Below the pieces are notes generated by a model. It was not told where the DNA came from, did not search any database, and saw only the letters and a list, made by a program, of their open reading frames with translations. Below are positions 1 to 8,818 of a DNA stretch of 64,000 bases, piece by piece. The translations under genes and the position numbers were made by a program. Origin of the DNA: Bryobacterales bacterium KBS 96 (lineage in GTDB: Bacteria; Acidobacteriota; Terriglobia; Bryobacterales; Bryobacteraceae); contig KB906767.1 of NCBI GenBank assembly GCA_000381625.1, positions 3,925,304 to 3,989,303 on the forward strand, read 5' to 3'. Positions within the stretch are counted from its first letter, which is position 1. Each line of letters opens with the position of its first letter.

Positions 1-3000
1 TAGATGGTCGCGTTCGGCGCCGTATCCAAAATGGACACCGATTGCGGCAGCGTATATGTGCCTGACGCGGGAGAAAATGTTGGCGTAGCCGCTTGCACGG
101 TGTACGTTGCGCTGGCGACGGCGCTGCTGCTCATATTTGCCGCAGTCGCGATCGCGTTGATCGTGGTGGAACCGCTCAACGCGATGGGCCCTGTGTACTG
201 GGTGGATGAACTGGTCGGTGTGCTACCGTCCGTCGTATAGAAGATGGAGGCCCCCGGCGTTGCGTCCGTGATAGTCACTGACTGCGGCAGCGTGTATGTG
301 CCCGCGCCCGGACTCAGAACGGGCGTCGCCGCGCTTTGCAGGGCGCTTGTACTCACAAACGTCCAGGTCAGGATCTCCTGCGTGGCGGTTAAACCGCCTG
401 TGCCGCCCGTAAATCCGATATAAGCGGAGTTGCCGCGCACTATCGACGGAATATCGACTGCCCAGCCGTTCGTGTACGTAGCGTTCGTGACCGTGTCGGT
501 AAGAGCCATCGTAAGGTTTGTGCCGTCGTAGGCCATGTGGACGCTCATTGTGTGCCCGCTGTGCAGGTCGATTCCGGTCTTGCTCAAATCGATCGACGGA
601 ATTGTAGGAGACGCGCCGTTCGTGTAAAGTCCAGTGGAATCCGTGCCCTCTCCGGAGTTGTTGTACAGGTCGAATTTGACGGCAATGCTCTTTGCAATAC
701 CGGCGACGCCGTTCGGTGTATCGGGACCATACCCCAGTCCACCTCCCGACTGTCCCATTGATGTGGGAGTCTTGTTCTGGATAGTGAATGTCATGCCGTC
801 GGCTGACGCGTTGGTCAACTGGAACGTAAAATCCGTTGTGAACGACTGGATGTTGATCGGGGTATTGTAGAAGGCGCTGGCCGCCTGATTTAGGCCGCCT
901 GTCGTCAGTTCAAGCCGTGACCCATGCAGCACGGTGGTCCCGTTGAAGGCCATGGTGCTCGAGGCATTTGCAAAGCCGTTGCCGAAATTAATGCCGGAGC
1001 CTCCTACTTGGATAAAATATGCGGCCGATGCGGCAGGGCTGTTCGTCAGACCCGCTGCGGCGCCTATCGCCTTCACTGTGGTTGTCGAACTCACGGTGAT
1101 GGGCCCGGAGTAGAGCTTGGATGAAGTTGTTGGAGTGCTGCCGTCCAGCGTGTAATAGATTGTGGTGTTCGGAGTCGTATCGGAAATCGTAACCTGCTGG
1201 ACCGACGTATAGTTGCCGGCGGCGGGCGAAAACGTGGGTGTGGCGACCTGCGTCGAAAGCGTATAGGTGGCTGAACTGAACGGACTCGGCAGAAAGCCCG
1301 TTGCGCTTGCAAATGCATTGATCGTGGTGGTTGAATCCACCGTGACGGGACCGGTGTACGGAGTCGAGGCTTCGGTCGGATTGCTTCCGTCGGTAGTGTA
1401 GTAAATGGTTGCCCCTGGCGTGGCATCGCTGATTGTCACCGACAGAGTGCCGCTAAACGATTTGCTCGCCGGGCTAAATTCCGGAGCCGCGGCTTGCACT
1501 TGCCCGTTCAGCGGGCCGTAAACGCTGACCTGGTATTGCGCGCCCACGTATACCTTGCCGTTAACGACCGTCGGAACGGTGAATTTCACGGCGTTCCCGG
1601 GATTGTCACGCGTAAGATTTTGACTGCTTGAATACAATGTCGTGGCTACGTTAGTCGCATCGTGCGCCATGAGAATCGCCGGAGCGTTGGTGCTGTAGCC
1701 ATCGCTCTGAATGGTCCATACGATGCCGTTTTTCGTCCCGTTTGCCGATATGCTCGGAGTCGAACCCGGAAAGCCGGACACTTCTTGGGAAACCGAAGTG
1801 GGGGTGGAGGAGAGTTTGCCGTTGATGAAAGAGAACGCCTTTAGCCGATCGTTCCTGCCCCACAGATACACATTGTTATTCCAGTAGGCAGGTACGCTCC
1901 AGAGCCCGCCCGTTTGTCCGCTCAATTCCTGCACGATGTTGTCGGTCGCGTTATACCCGCCCATTGTGTCGCGGTCGACAAGATAGATAATGCCCTGTTT
2001 TCCCGCTTGTACCAGCAAGTGTTTGTGGCCGCCCGCTGCCTGATCCGGCAGAAGCAGAATTCCGCCGGAGCCCACGTCCGTATCGCCTTCGTTCAGGCTC
2101 TGCTGATTGGACGGCGTGAACGCGTCCACCGGGGTCAGAGCGCCATTCGCCAGATCGAAGCGGATGTGGTCGTCCCCAAAGTTCATGGTGTTGTTATACG
2201 GCGACGTTGCATTGTACGACCCGTTTCCTGTCGCGACGAACAGCCGCCCGAACGGATGATTGATTGGATCGACGACATCGGCCGCGAGTCCCGTGCCGGC
2301 CGCCCAGACGCCGGACCCAATGCCATTCGGAGTGGTGCAAAAAACGCCTGTCTGCGCGAGCGTTGTCGCATTGTAGGAAAGCACCCAGCCATGCCATGGG
2401 CCATTGTCGCCGTGCGATCCGAACCCGATATAGACGATCCCATTAAGCAATAGCAGGCCGGCGCGGTTGTACTGCCACTTCGGGTCGAAATTCAGAATGC
2501 CTCCGGAACTGCCGTTTCCGGACCCAGGTACGGATGCCTTGATGATTACGGGGCCACCGAGCTTCTCGGCTCCCGTTCTGATGTCCAAGGCGTGCAGCCG
2601 CTGTATCGCTTTGCCATTCTCCACAGTTTGCCCGACCAGGTACATCGTGCCCGAACCGGTGTCGATCACAGGCGTTCCCGTGATGCCGATCTCTGGAAGC
2701 GTGTCGGTTGTGCCCACGTCGGTGTACGGTTCGGTCGTCGCTCCGGAAGCCGCTCCATGTGCGGCATCCAGAAGCGTAATGTGCCAGAGAGGAGTGGCGT
2801 TGGCGCCGCCGTTGCTGTCCGCATCCAAGGCATAGACGCTGTCATGCTCAGTTGCGATAAAGAGAACGTTGTGCGTGCCCTTGCCGGAAATCGTAAGCCC
2901 AGGCAAGTAGAGCGGTTGGGCATAGACATATCCATCCACGGGAACCGAAAATAGTCTTCCGAATGCGGACGTGGTGACGTTGCCGGGAGCCAGCGTGGTC

Positions 3001-3194
3001 TCTTGCAGATTCTGTCCGGTTCTCGATATGTCGTTGTGCTGAGTCACCACGCTCGTTTGCGCGGAAGCAGCGGCCGTCATCAGGAAAGCCAGTATTGTGG
3101 CCGCAACATACGATACATTGGAACCGCGGACCAAACAGCGACTCACTTTGTTATTAGCGGGCGCCCCGTTTCGCGACTCGTCTGTGTGAGACAT
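1..3194 (-). CDS. secreted PQQ-like beta-propeller protein with chitobiase-type repeats and an L-type lectin domain (3' end outside window)
   Basis: Reading the minus strand from the ATG at 3194 gives one open frame of about 1064 codons with no stop, so the C-terminus lies outside the window. GGAGG sits about 6 nt before the ATG. Residues 27-46 form a signal peptide ending ASAQ. About residues 50-560 resemble a quinoprotein-type propeller (repeated blades such as LFIATEHDSVYALDA and LLVQAGKQGIIYLVDR). Near 571-730 there are two chitobiase/hexosaminidase C-terminal-type repeats (ATIYYTTDGSNPT). Residues about 735-943 look like a legume-type lectin domain (GMTFTIQN, AVKFDLYNNSGEG, YIGFTGGTGG), followed by at least two more chitobiase-type repeats (FYTTDGSTPTSSS). 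This architecture suggests an exported glycan-binding protein. Whether the propeller binds PQQ or is purely structural cannot be told from the sequence. Confidence 0.85.
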   Translation of the reverse strand, partial: MSHTDESRNGAPANNKVSRCLVRGSNVSYVAATILAFLMTAAASAQTSVVTQHNDISRTGQNLQETTLAPGNVTTSAFGRLFSVPVDGYVYAQPLYLPGLTISGKGTHNVLFIATEHDSVYALDADSNGGANATPLWHITLLDAAHGAASGATTEPYTDVGTTDTLPEIGITGTPVIDTGSGTMYLVGQTVENGKAIQRLHALDIRTGAEKLGGPVIIKASVPGSGNGSSGGILNFDPKWQYNRAGLLLLNGIVYIGFGSHGDNGPWHGWVLSYNATTLAQTGVFCTTPNGIGSGVWAAGTGLAADVVDPINHPFGRLFVATGNGSYNATSPYNNTMNFGDDHIRFDLANGALTPVDAFTPSNQQSLNEGDTDVGSGGILLLPDQAAGGHKHLLVQAGKQGIIYLVDRDTMGGYNATDNIVQELSGQTGGLWSVPAYWNNNVYLWGRNDRLKAFSFINGKLSSTPTSVSQEVSGFPGSTPSISANGTKNGIVWTIQSDGYSTNAPAILMAHDATNVATTLYSSSQNLTRDNPGNAVKFTVPTVVNGKVYVGAQYQVSVYGPLNGQVQAAAPEFSPASKSFSGTLSVTISDATPGATIYYTTDGSNPTEASTPYTGPVTVDSTTTINAFASATGFLPSPFSSATYTLSTQVATPTFSPAAGNYTSVQQVTISDTTPNTTIYYTLDGSTPTTSSKLYSGPITVSSTTTVKAIGAAAGLTNSPAASAAYFIQVGGSGINFGNGFANASSTMAFNGTTVLHGSRLELTTGGLNQAASAFYNTPINIQSFTTDFTFQLTNASADGMTFTIQNKTPTSMGQSGGGLGYGPDTPNGVAGIAKSIAVKFDLYNNSGEGTDSTGLYTNGASPTIPSIDLSKTGIDLHSGHTMSVHMAYDGTNLTMALTDTVTNATYTNGWAVDIPSIVRGNSAYIGFTGGTGGLTATQEILTWTFVSTSALQSAATPVLSPGAGTYTLPQSVTITDATPGASIFYTTDGSTPTSSSTQYTGPIALSGSTTINAIATAANMSSSAVASATYTVQAATPTFSPASGTYTLPQSVSILDTAPNATI

Positions 3195-3595
3195 CAGAAC
3201 CTCCGAGCTGAAGTCAAGTCCGCGCGAGAGAAGCAGGCTTAACCGTTTGGCGGGAAAACGGAGAGTGGCGGGTCGCGCCCCTAGCCCGAAAACAGAGAAT
3301 GTCCCGAACTATCGCGCCCAAAGACCGGTATGCTTACGGCACGATTCTTCGTTCCCTTGAATTTACAAACTATCTTACAAGAAATGGCGTAAGTTCAGAG
3401 GAAAATCGAGTAGATGCCGTACTGCCGGTACGGTGTTACCGCATGATATCCAGGCCAGTACTCATTCTCGGCGGGAAATGTAACGGCATTCCCCCATAAG
3501 GCGGCATTGATTCAATCAATTGCTTGAGCGCCTTTTCAGGAGCGAGATTTCACCATTCACTGCTACCGGATTCCCGATTCCCGGAGGATTCAAAA
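3195..3595. other. intergenic region upstream of the lectin gene
   Basis: About 400 bases between two minus-strand genes. No frame in it has a recognisable protein. It should hold the promoter of the downstream propeller/lectin gene. The minus strand has an AT-richer stretch near 3350-3400 and a short inverted repeat at 3417-3433, listed separately. Confidence 0.5.
3417..3433. promoter_or_regulatory. 17-bp inverted repeat, possible operator
   Basis: The sequence CCGTACTGCCGGTACGG has two perfect 6-bp arms around a 5-nt centre, about 225 bp upstream of the propeller/lectin start. It could be a regulator site or a small hairpin. The assignment is an inference from symmetry and position only. 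Confidence 0.3.
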
Positions 3596-4030
3596 TCACT
3601 GTTTGGCGCGCTCGCCGTTCTTATAAGACGAGAACACCTTCATTACTTCACCATGCAGAACGGCAACGTCGGGATTGCGTTGCAGGGCGTCGAAATAGGC
3701 CTTGCCTAGGCCGTTGCCTTCCTCCGTCGAGGTAATAAGATTTCGGGCTTGCTGGAACAACTGCTGCACCGTTTCTTCGGTGACCGGCTCCTTCGCGGCG
3801 AGGGTCTCATCGATCTCCACCACCACCGTGGTCACGGGCCGCAGCCACGCGAACCAGGGATCATTGAGCAGAAGTTGTAAAAACGCGCCAGGGGATGGAA
3901 TCTTCCCGTGTACCCGTTCATAAGTGCGCCGCTCCGAATCGAGCAGAGTCTTATGCAATCGGAGCAGATTATTGCGGAGATCGATAAGGCCTTGCCGGGT
4001 GGGATCGGAAGTGGGGTCGAGAAAAGCCAT
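3596..4030 (-). CDS. conserved hypothetical protein, 144 aa
   Basis: This is a compact soluble protein with no signal peptide or membrane segment. It starts MAFLDPTSDPTRQGLIDLR and carries a heptad-like N-terminal helix (LRNNLLRLHKTLLDSERR). The motif NDPWFAWLRPVTTVVVEIDE resembles a small conserved protein family that I recall from several phyla, but I know no function for it. It lies 34 bp upstream of the TPR gene's stop, on the same strand but downstream in transcription, so it may be the last gene of a LOG-TPR-hypothetical run. The protein is probably all-helical and cytoplasmic. Confidence 0.7.
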   Translation of the reverse strand: MAFLDPTSDPTRQGLIDLRNNLLRLHKTLLDSERRTYERVHGKIPSPGAFLQLLLNDPWFAWLRPVTTVVVEIDETLAAKEPVTEETVQQLFQQARNLITSTEEGNGLGKAYFDALQRNPDVAVLHGEVMKVFSSYKNGERAKQ

Positions 4031-4064
4031 CCATCTTCAGCGTAGCCGAGTTCGGCCGGCGTGG

Positions 4065-5357
4065 TCATTTCTTGGTTTGCGCAATTGCATCCTGCAATTT
4101 CGAAAGCTGCTGCTTCAGCAAGGCTGCATTCTGAGCGTCCGGACGCAGCTTTAAATACGTCTGTAAATGCGCGGCTGCTGCGGGATAATCGCCCTTATCT
4201 GCGTAAATCTGCGCGAGAAGAGTCTCGGCTTGGGGGAATTTGTGGCGGCCATCCACGCGCAGCGTTTCCTCCGCGCTCTTTTTCGCGGCGTCCGCATGCT
4301 TCAGATTGTAATTTGCGAGCGCGTTCAGGTACCAGGCTCCCGGAAATTCCACGGGATTCAGAGAAACGGCTTGCCTGCTCTGATCGGCTGCCTCCTGCCA
4401 CTTTCCTTCTTGCGCGGCGAGCACGGCCAATTGGTCGTATGGACTTACGTATTTGGAATCCGATTGAAGCGCGGTTGTGTAGGACTTCTTCGCCTCCGCC
4501 AGGTCCTGACGCGCCTGCTGCAGCCGCCCGAGCTGATACCACGCTTCGGCGTACTTCGGATAGACCGTGACAGCTTCCTGCATGTGCTTCTCGGCATCGT
4601 CGAGTTTGCCTTTCGACGCAAGCTGCAGGCCTTTTTCATAAGCCTTGCGCGCCTTCTTGGGAGCGAGCGCGCTTGTCATGCTAATCGTTGTGCCCTGTAC
4701 GTTTGAAAGCCGGTGCAAGACGATGACGCCCAGGTCCGGACTATCCAGGCTTCTGTGTGTCGCGAGGCTGATCACATCGGAGCGGTAGCCAGGATAGGCG
4801 GCCTGAATTTCGCAGCGTTGGAGTTGACGTTCGGTCATTGCTTGTGATAAACCCATACCGGTCATTTGTTGATTTGAAGACTGCCGGCCACCGTAGCCAA
4901 GCGGCATTCCCTGCGATGAACTGTCAACACTCGCATCCGAAATGGCGGCCTGATTCTGCCCCACCTGAAAACTGAAGCGTCCGTGTGAATCGGCGTGCGT
5001 TTCCGGAATCGGATTACCGAAGCAGACGCGCTGGATGACGATGTTCGTGTTCGGCTTAGTGCCGTCGTCGAATAGCACGCGGCCGGACAAAAAAATCGGC
5101 ATGGGCATGCCGGACGTGTTTGGATTTTCCGTGGTGCCGAGCGTGTTGCGGTTATTTCCAGGTGTATTGATGCCGGGTGTATTTGTTCCCGGTGTGTTAT
5201 TCGGCGTGGTCGTGTTGGGGATGCTGGGGGTGGTCGAACCTCTCGACCCGGCGCCCGTATTGCCGCGTTGCGCGAAGGCGCCCGGCAGAACGAAAATCGC
5301 GAGGGCCAGAGGAAGGAACCGCTGCGATTGCAACCATGACGACATCTTTGGTCCCAT
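4065..5357 (-). CDS. secreted tetratricopeptide-repeat protein with carboxypeptidase-regulatory-like N-terminal domain
   Basis: A longer frame opens at 5483, but the ATG at 5357 follows GGGAGG with 5 nt spacing and starts a clean signal peptide (LALAIFVLPGAFAQ), giving 430 aa. After the signal comes a low-complexity Asn/Thr/Pro/Gly linker with repeated NTPG units (about residues 30-75). Next is a beta-sandwich-like segment (LSGRVLFDDGTKPN ... HADSHGRFSFQVG, about 85-135) of the carboxypeptidase-regulatory type. The C-terminal half (about 245-420) has four or five TPR units (YAEAWYQLGRLQQARQDLAE, PGAWYLNALANYNLKHADA). Such proteins are common in Acidobacteria and probably act as periplasmic or surface scaffolds. 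The start is 23 bp after the LOG gene's stop, so the two are likely cotranscribed. Confidence 0.85.
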   Translation of the reverse strand: MGPKMSSWLQSQRFLPLALAIFVLPGAFAQRGNTGAGSRGSTTPSIPNTTTPNNTPGTNTPGINTPGNNRNTLGTTENPNTSGMPMPIFLSGRVLFDDGTKPNTNIVIQRVCFGNPIPETHADSHGRFSFQVGQNQAAISDASVDSSSQGMPLGYGGRQSSNQQMTGMGLSQAMTERQLQRCEIQAAYPGYRSDVISLATHRSLDSPDLGVIVLHRLSNVQGTTISMTSALAPKKARKAYEKGLQLASKGKLDDAEKHMQEAVTVYPKYAEAWYQLGRLQQARQDLAEAKKSYTTALQSDSKYVSPYDQLAVLAAQEGKWQEAADQSRQAVSLNPVEFPGAWYLNALANYNLKHADAAKKSAEETLRVDGRHKFPQAETLLAQIYADKGDYPAAAAHLQTYLKLRPDAQNAALLKQQLSKLQDAIAQTKK

Positions 5358-5379
5358 CGGAACCTCCCATTGACTCGAA

Positions 5380-5991
5380 TTATGGCATAGCTTTCTGAGC
5401 TGCGGGCGCGATCCATTTCGAGACTGCCACCACCGGAGCTTCCTCCATTCGCGCGAGTAGCGTGGCCGGGTCCGGCTCGGCAATGATCATGTCCCGGTGA
5501 ATGGCTTTTAAAAATCCTTCGTCCACCGCGTGGTCGAATAGCGCAAGCAGGGAATCATAATACCCGTCCATGTTTAGAATTCCGCATGGTTTGGAGTGTA
5601 TGCCGAGTTGCGCCCAAGTGAGGACTTCGCAGAATTCATCGAGCGTGCCATGTCCTCCCGGTAGAGCGATGAAGCCGTCTGCAAGCTCGACCATCAGGGC
5701 CTTGCGCTCGTGCATCGAACCGACGATTCGCATGTCCGAAAGGCCCGCGTGGCCGACCTCCCTATCAATCAGGGATTGAGGCATCACGCCAATCACGCGG
5801 CCGTTCGCCCCTAGCGCGGCATCTGCCATGGCGCCCATCAAGCCAACGTGTCCGCCGCCATAGACTAGTTCGATGCCGCGTTCGGCGATCAACCGGCCTA
5901 GAGCCGCCGCCGTTTCCCGATAACTCGCGCGATGCCCGGAGCTCGACCCGCAGAAGACACAGAGGCGTTGAAAAACTCGGGAATTGCGCAT
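5380..5991 (-). CDS. LOG-family phosphoribohydrolase (TIGR00730 type)
   Basis: The 203-aa protein has the LOG-family Rossmann-like fold signatures: VFCGSSSGH near residue 12, VYGGGHVGLMG at 43-53, MHERK at 93-97 and PGGHGTLDE at 111-119. The last two form the nucleotide-binding and catalytic site in the family. Characterised members hydrolyse N6-modified AMP (cytokinin riboside 5'-monophosphate) or AMP to free base and ribose 5-phosphate. In bacteria the usual role is probably nucleotide salvage or repair. Length is normal for the family. The promoter probably lies between this gene and the broken toxin gene at 6046. Confidence 0.9.
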   Translation of the reverse strand: MRNSRVFQRLCVFCGSSSGHRASYRETAAALGRLIAERGIELVYGGGHVGLMGAMADAALGANGRVIGVMPQSLIDREVGHAGLSDMRIVGSMHERKALMVELADGFIALPGGHGTLDEFCEVLTWAQLGIHSKPCGILNMDGYYDSLLALFDHAVDEGFLKAIHRDMIIAEPDPATLLARMEEAPVVAVSKWIAPAAQKAMP

Positions 5992-6045
5992 CTATACCGA
6001 GGATTGCACGCCGGGTGAACTCAGTTGAATAGCGGCGGTAGCTAT

Positions 6046-6373
6046 CTATCCACAGCCAATCGCGAAAGAAAGGGCTGCGCATATTTCATCCAAACGATGA
6101 CTGCTCAAAACCACCACTCTCCGCCCCAACCGAGCTTGGGAAACGATCACGATGTTGTAAAGATTCACCGCGCAATCGGCTTTCATCCCATCCTCTTCAG
6201 TTAAAAACGACCTCCGACGGCACGCCGCGGGTTGTGGATGTAACTGGCGCTACGGTGACAGTCGATAGATAACGAATGGCGGCATCCCGAGTGAGCACCA
6301 CAACCGGCCTCTGCTTGTCAGGTTGCGGAAATTGGTACAGTCGGACGTCGCTGCGCGCTAATCCTCCGGCCAT
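6046..6373 (-). pseudogene. MazF/PemK-type toxin gene, frameshifted
   Basis: From the ATG at 6373 the frame reads MAGGLARSDVRLYQF, then KQRPVVVLTRD, YLSTVTVAPVTSTTRGVPSE and VVFN before a TGA at about 6198. The missing C-terminal half (EEDGMKADCAVNLYNIVIV, then QARLGRRVVVLSSHRL and AALSFAIGCG, stop at 6046-6048) follows at once in another frame. Removing one T from the T5 run at about 6202-6206 would restore a single frame reading VVLTEEDGMK. The 64-aa open frame is therefore only the N-terminal half of a MazF-like mRNA interferase. The start overlaps the 3' end of the antitoxin gene by 16 nt, the usual antitoxin-toxin arrangement. A sequencing error is possible, but the partner gene is also broken. 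Confidence 0.85.
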
Positions 6374-6590
6374 GCAGCAACCTGCTCCCATATCGCAAGT
6401 TCATTGGCCGAGTTGGGATGTTGCTCAAAGCCTTGTCGATCGCGCATCTCCGATTCGTCGGTCCGCAGCCGCTTCAGATGCTCGCGAAGAGCATCTCGAA
6501 TCAGCGCCGAGCGGTTTACTTTCGCATGCTTGGCGGCCTTGTCGGCGCGCGAAGCAGATCCTTATCCAGCACGACCTGGATTGTCTCCAT
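6358..6590 (-). pseudogene. ribbon-helix-helix antitoxin of the MazF-type pair, frameshifted
   Basis: The ATG at 6590 opens METIQVVLDKDLLRA, and the frame then runs out after a few codons. One missing base in the GC-alternating run at about 6544-6552 explains this. In the next frame the protein continues ADKAAKHAKVNRSALIRDAL, then REHLKRLRTDESEMRDRQGF and ends WEQVAAWPED with a TAG at 6358-6360. The beta strand IQVVLD followed by two helices (KAAKHAKV, SALIRDALREHLKRL) is a ribbon-helix-helix DNA-binding fold. The C-terminal acidic tail would bind the toxin. The span of 233 nt is one base short of a multiple of three. It sits directly upstream of the toxin remnant. Confidence 0.85.
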
Positions 6591-6681
6591 ATGTGGACTA
6601 TGCTCGACACAAAATACCACAGTCAAGCCCGCATCACATTCTAAACAGCGCGAGAATGGTACGTTCGTCTCAGCACCCGCC

Positions 6682-8787
6682 GTGGCATCGCAAATACCGA
6701 ATCTTTCGAGGTCTACACAAACACCCCCGACGAATCCGGCGAGTCGCGCGCTGGCGCTGATTTACTCGTTTACCGTCGGTTTAAGCGCCTTTCTCCTCTT
6801 TCTTGTCGAGCCGCTTTTCGCGAAGATAATTCTGCCGTGGTTCGGGGGCTCCGCCGCCGTATGGACTGTGTGCCTCGTGTTTTTTCAAAGCGCTCTTCTG
6901 CTCGGCTATTTCTATGCGGATCTCTGCACACGCCGTCTGCGCCCGCGGCGGCAGGTTCCACTGCATATCGTCCTGCTCGCGTTGAGCCTTCCACTGCTGC
7001 CGCTTTCGCCCGGTTCATTCTGGCGGCCGGGGCCGGGCGAAGACCCGTCATGGCGAATACTCGGCCTGCTTACCGCCGCGATCGGGCTTCCTTACGTACT
7101 GCTGAGCACGACGAGTCCGCTCGTCCAGAGCTGGTGCTCACGGCGGCTGCCCAAGTCCGACCCTTACCGGCTGTTTGCGCTATCCAATCTTGCTTCTCTT
7201 GCCGCGCTCCTCAGCTATCCGTTTCTCATCGAGCCGCGAAGCTCCACGCATGTACAGTCTCTGGCCTGGTCCGCGGGGTTTGCGCTTTTCGTCGCGGTGT
7301 GTGTGTTGGCGGCTTGGAGCAACCGCTCATCTGTCTACGCCCAGCCGCTTGTGGAGGAAATGGATGGCGGCAAACCCGGCTGGCGAATGCTGGCGTTGTG
7401 GATCGCCCTCGCGGCCTGCGGATCGATGCTGCTGCTTACCATCACGAATCATCTCTCGCAGAATGTTGCGCCGGTTCCGCTCCTATGGGTGCTTCCTCTT
7501 TCGCTTTATCTGCTGACCTTCGCGCTGGCGTTTAGCCGGCGCAGCTTTTATCCGCGATCGATCTGGATGCGGCTGCTTGCCGTTACACTCGGAGCCATCG
7601 GTTACGCCATCCACGATCCGCGAACGGTGGAGGCGATCCAGATCAGCGTGCCACTGTTCTGCGGTGGGCTCTTCGTGTGCTGCCTGTTCTGTCATGGCGA
7701 ACTCAGCCGGCTGAAGCCCCGCACCGCGCATCTCACGTCCTTTTACCTCATGCTGGCTCTCGGGGGAGCGCTCGGCGCTATTTTTGTCGGTCTCGTCGCG
7801 CCGCATATCTTCTCAAATCTGTACGAGTTTCCCCTCACGCTTCTATTTACGGCGCTCCTGGCGCTTATTACTATGTGGCGGGAGGGATGGGCCGCGCGTG
7901 CGCTGTGGGCCGTTGCCGCCGCCGCGATGGCCATCGTCGTTGTCGTAAACGTCCGCGGCTACGAGGAGAATTCACTCGTTATGGTCCGCAGCTTCTATGG
8001 CGCTCTACGTGTCACGCAAACTCGCGATATCGGCCCGCAACAGGCGCGCATGCTCTACCACGGAACCATCCGCCACGGCGCGCAATTTCTCTTGCCTCCC
8101 AAACGAGAGGAGCCGACTGCCTATTACAGCCGCGATTCGGGTATTGGCTTTGCCTTGCGCTATTGCTGCGACGGGCCCAAGCGCGTGGGCGTCCTCGGCC
8201 TGGGAGTAGGAACTCTCGCCGCATACGGCAGGCGGGGCGACTACTTTCGCTTCTACGAAATCAATCCGCAAGTGGTTTCAATCGCGCAAAACGTATTTAC
8301 GTACCTTCGCGAAAGCCCGGCCAGGATCGATATCACTCTCGGCGATGCGCGCCTCTCCCTGGAGCGTGAGACCCCTCAGCGCTTCGACGTCCTGGCGATC
8401 GATGCCTTTTCAGGAGACGCCATTCCCGTTCACTTACTCACCCGCGAGGCGATGGCAATCTATTTCCGCCATCTAAAGCCTGATGGCATCCTGGCGTTTC
8501 ATACATCCAACAGTTATCTCCAGTTGGCTCCAGTTGTGAAGCAACTGGCAAATTCATTTGGATATCCGGCGCGCATGATCGAAAACGAGCCGGACGAGGA
8601 CAACCTGGTCTCGACCGCCGATTGGGTGCTGGTGACGCGTAACCAACAATTCCTCAGTCTACCGATCATCGAGAGAGGCCAGCAGCCGGTTCACATTCCC
8701 GCCGATCTTCGGCCCTGGACGGATGATTACAACAACCTGTTCCAAATCTTGAAGCCCATCAAGTTTTTCGATCAAAATTCTGATTAA
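6682..8787 (+). CDS. membrane protein fused to a spermidine-synthase-like domain
   Basis: The frame is open from 6418, but its first part is antisense to the toxin-antitoxin locus. The best in-frame start I see near the first membrane helix is the GTG at 6682 (about 701 aa), and the start is uncertain because no clear Shine-Dalgarno is present. From LALIYSFTVGLSAFLLFLVE onward there are about 12 hydrophobic segments. A C-terminal domain (last 240 aa) has the Rossmann methyltransferase fold of polyamine synthases: VGVLGLGVGTLAAYG, FYEINPQVV, ITLGDARLSLE, FDVLAIDAFSGDAIPVHLLT. Such fused MFS-like/spermidine-synthase proteins are common in Acidobacteria. The substrate is unknown, and real spermidine synthase activity is not assured. 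Confidence 0.8.
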   Translation: MASQIPNLSRSTQTPPTNPASRALALIYSFTVGLSAFLLFLVEPLFAKIILPWFGGSAAVWTVCLVFFQSALLLGYFYADLCTRRLRPRRQVPLHIVLLALSLPLLPLSPGSFWRPGPGEDPSWRILGLLTAAIGLPYVLLSTTSPLVQSWCSRRLPKSDPYRLFALSNLASLAALLSYPFLIEPRSSTHVQSLAWSAGFALFVAVCVLAAWSNRSSVYAQPLVEEMDGGKPGWRMLALWIALAACGSMLLLTITNHLSQNVAPVPLLWVLPLSLYLLTFALAFSRRSFYPRSIWMRLLAVTLGAIGYAIHDPRTVEAIQISVPLFCGGLFVCCLFCHGELSRLKPRTAHLTSFYLMLALGGALGAIFVGLVAPHIFSNLYEFPLTLLFTALLALITMWREGWAARALWAVAAAAMAIVVVVNVRGYEENSLVMVRSFYGALRVTQTRDIGPQQARMLYHGTIRHGAQFLLPPKREEPTAYYSRDSGIGFALRYCCDGPKRVGVLGLGVGTLAAYGRRGDYFRFYEINPQVVSIAQNVFTYLRESPARIDITLGDARLSLERETPQRFDVLAIDAFSGDAIPVHLLTREAMAIYFRHLKPDGILAFHTSNSYLQLAPVVKQLANSFGYPARMIENEPDEDNLVSTADWVLVTRNQQFLSLPIIERGQQPVHIPADLRPWTDDYNNLFQILKPIKFFDQNSD

Positions 8788-8818
8788 CTGATGAATCGAG
8801 GGTGTAAGGCTTAGCTTC

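Noticed and set aside
6425-6610. 61-codon minus-strand frame over the antitoxin gene
   Set aside because: It is in a different frame from the restored RHH protein and has no motif; only the frameshift-corrected reading makes sense.
6418-6681. Upstream part of the open frame before the membrane/spermidine-synthase-like gene
   Set aside because: It is antisense to the toxin-antitoxin locus and shows no hydrophobic or conserved pattern until after 6682.
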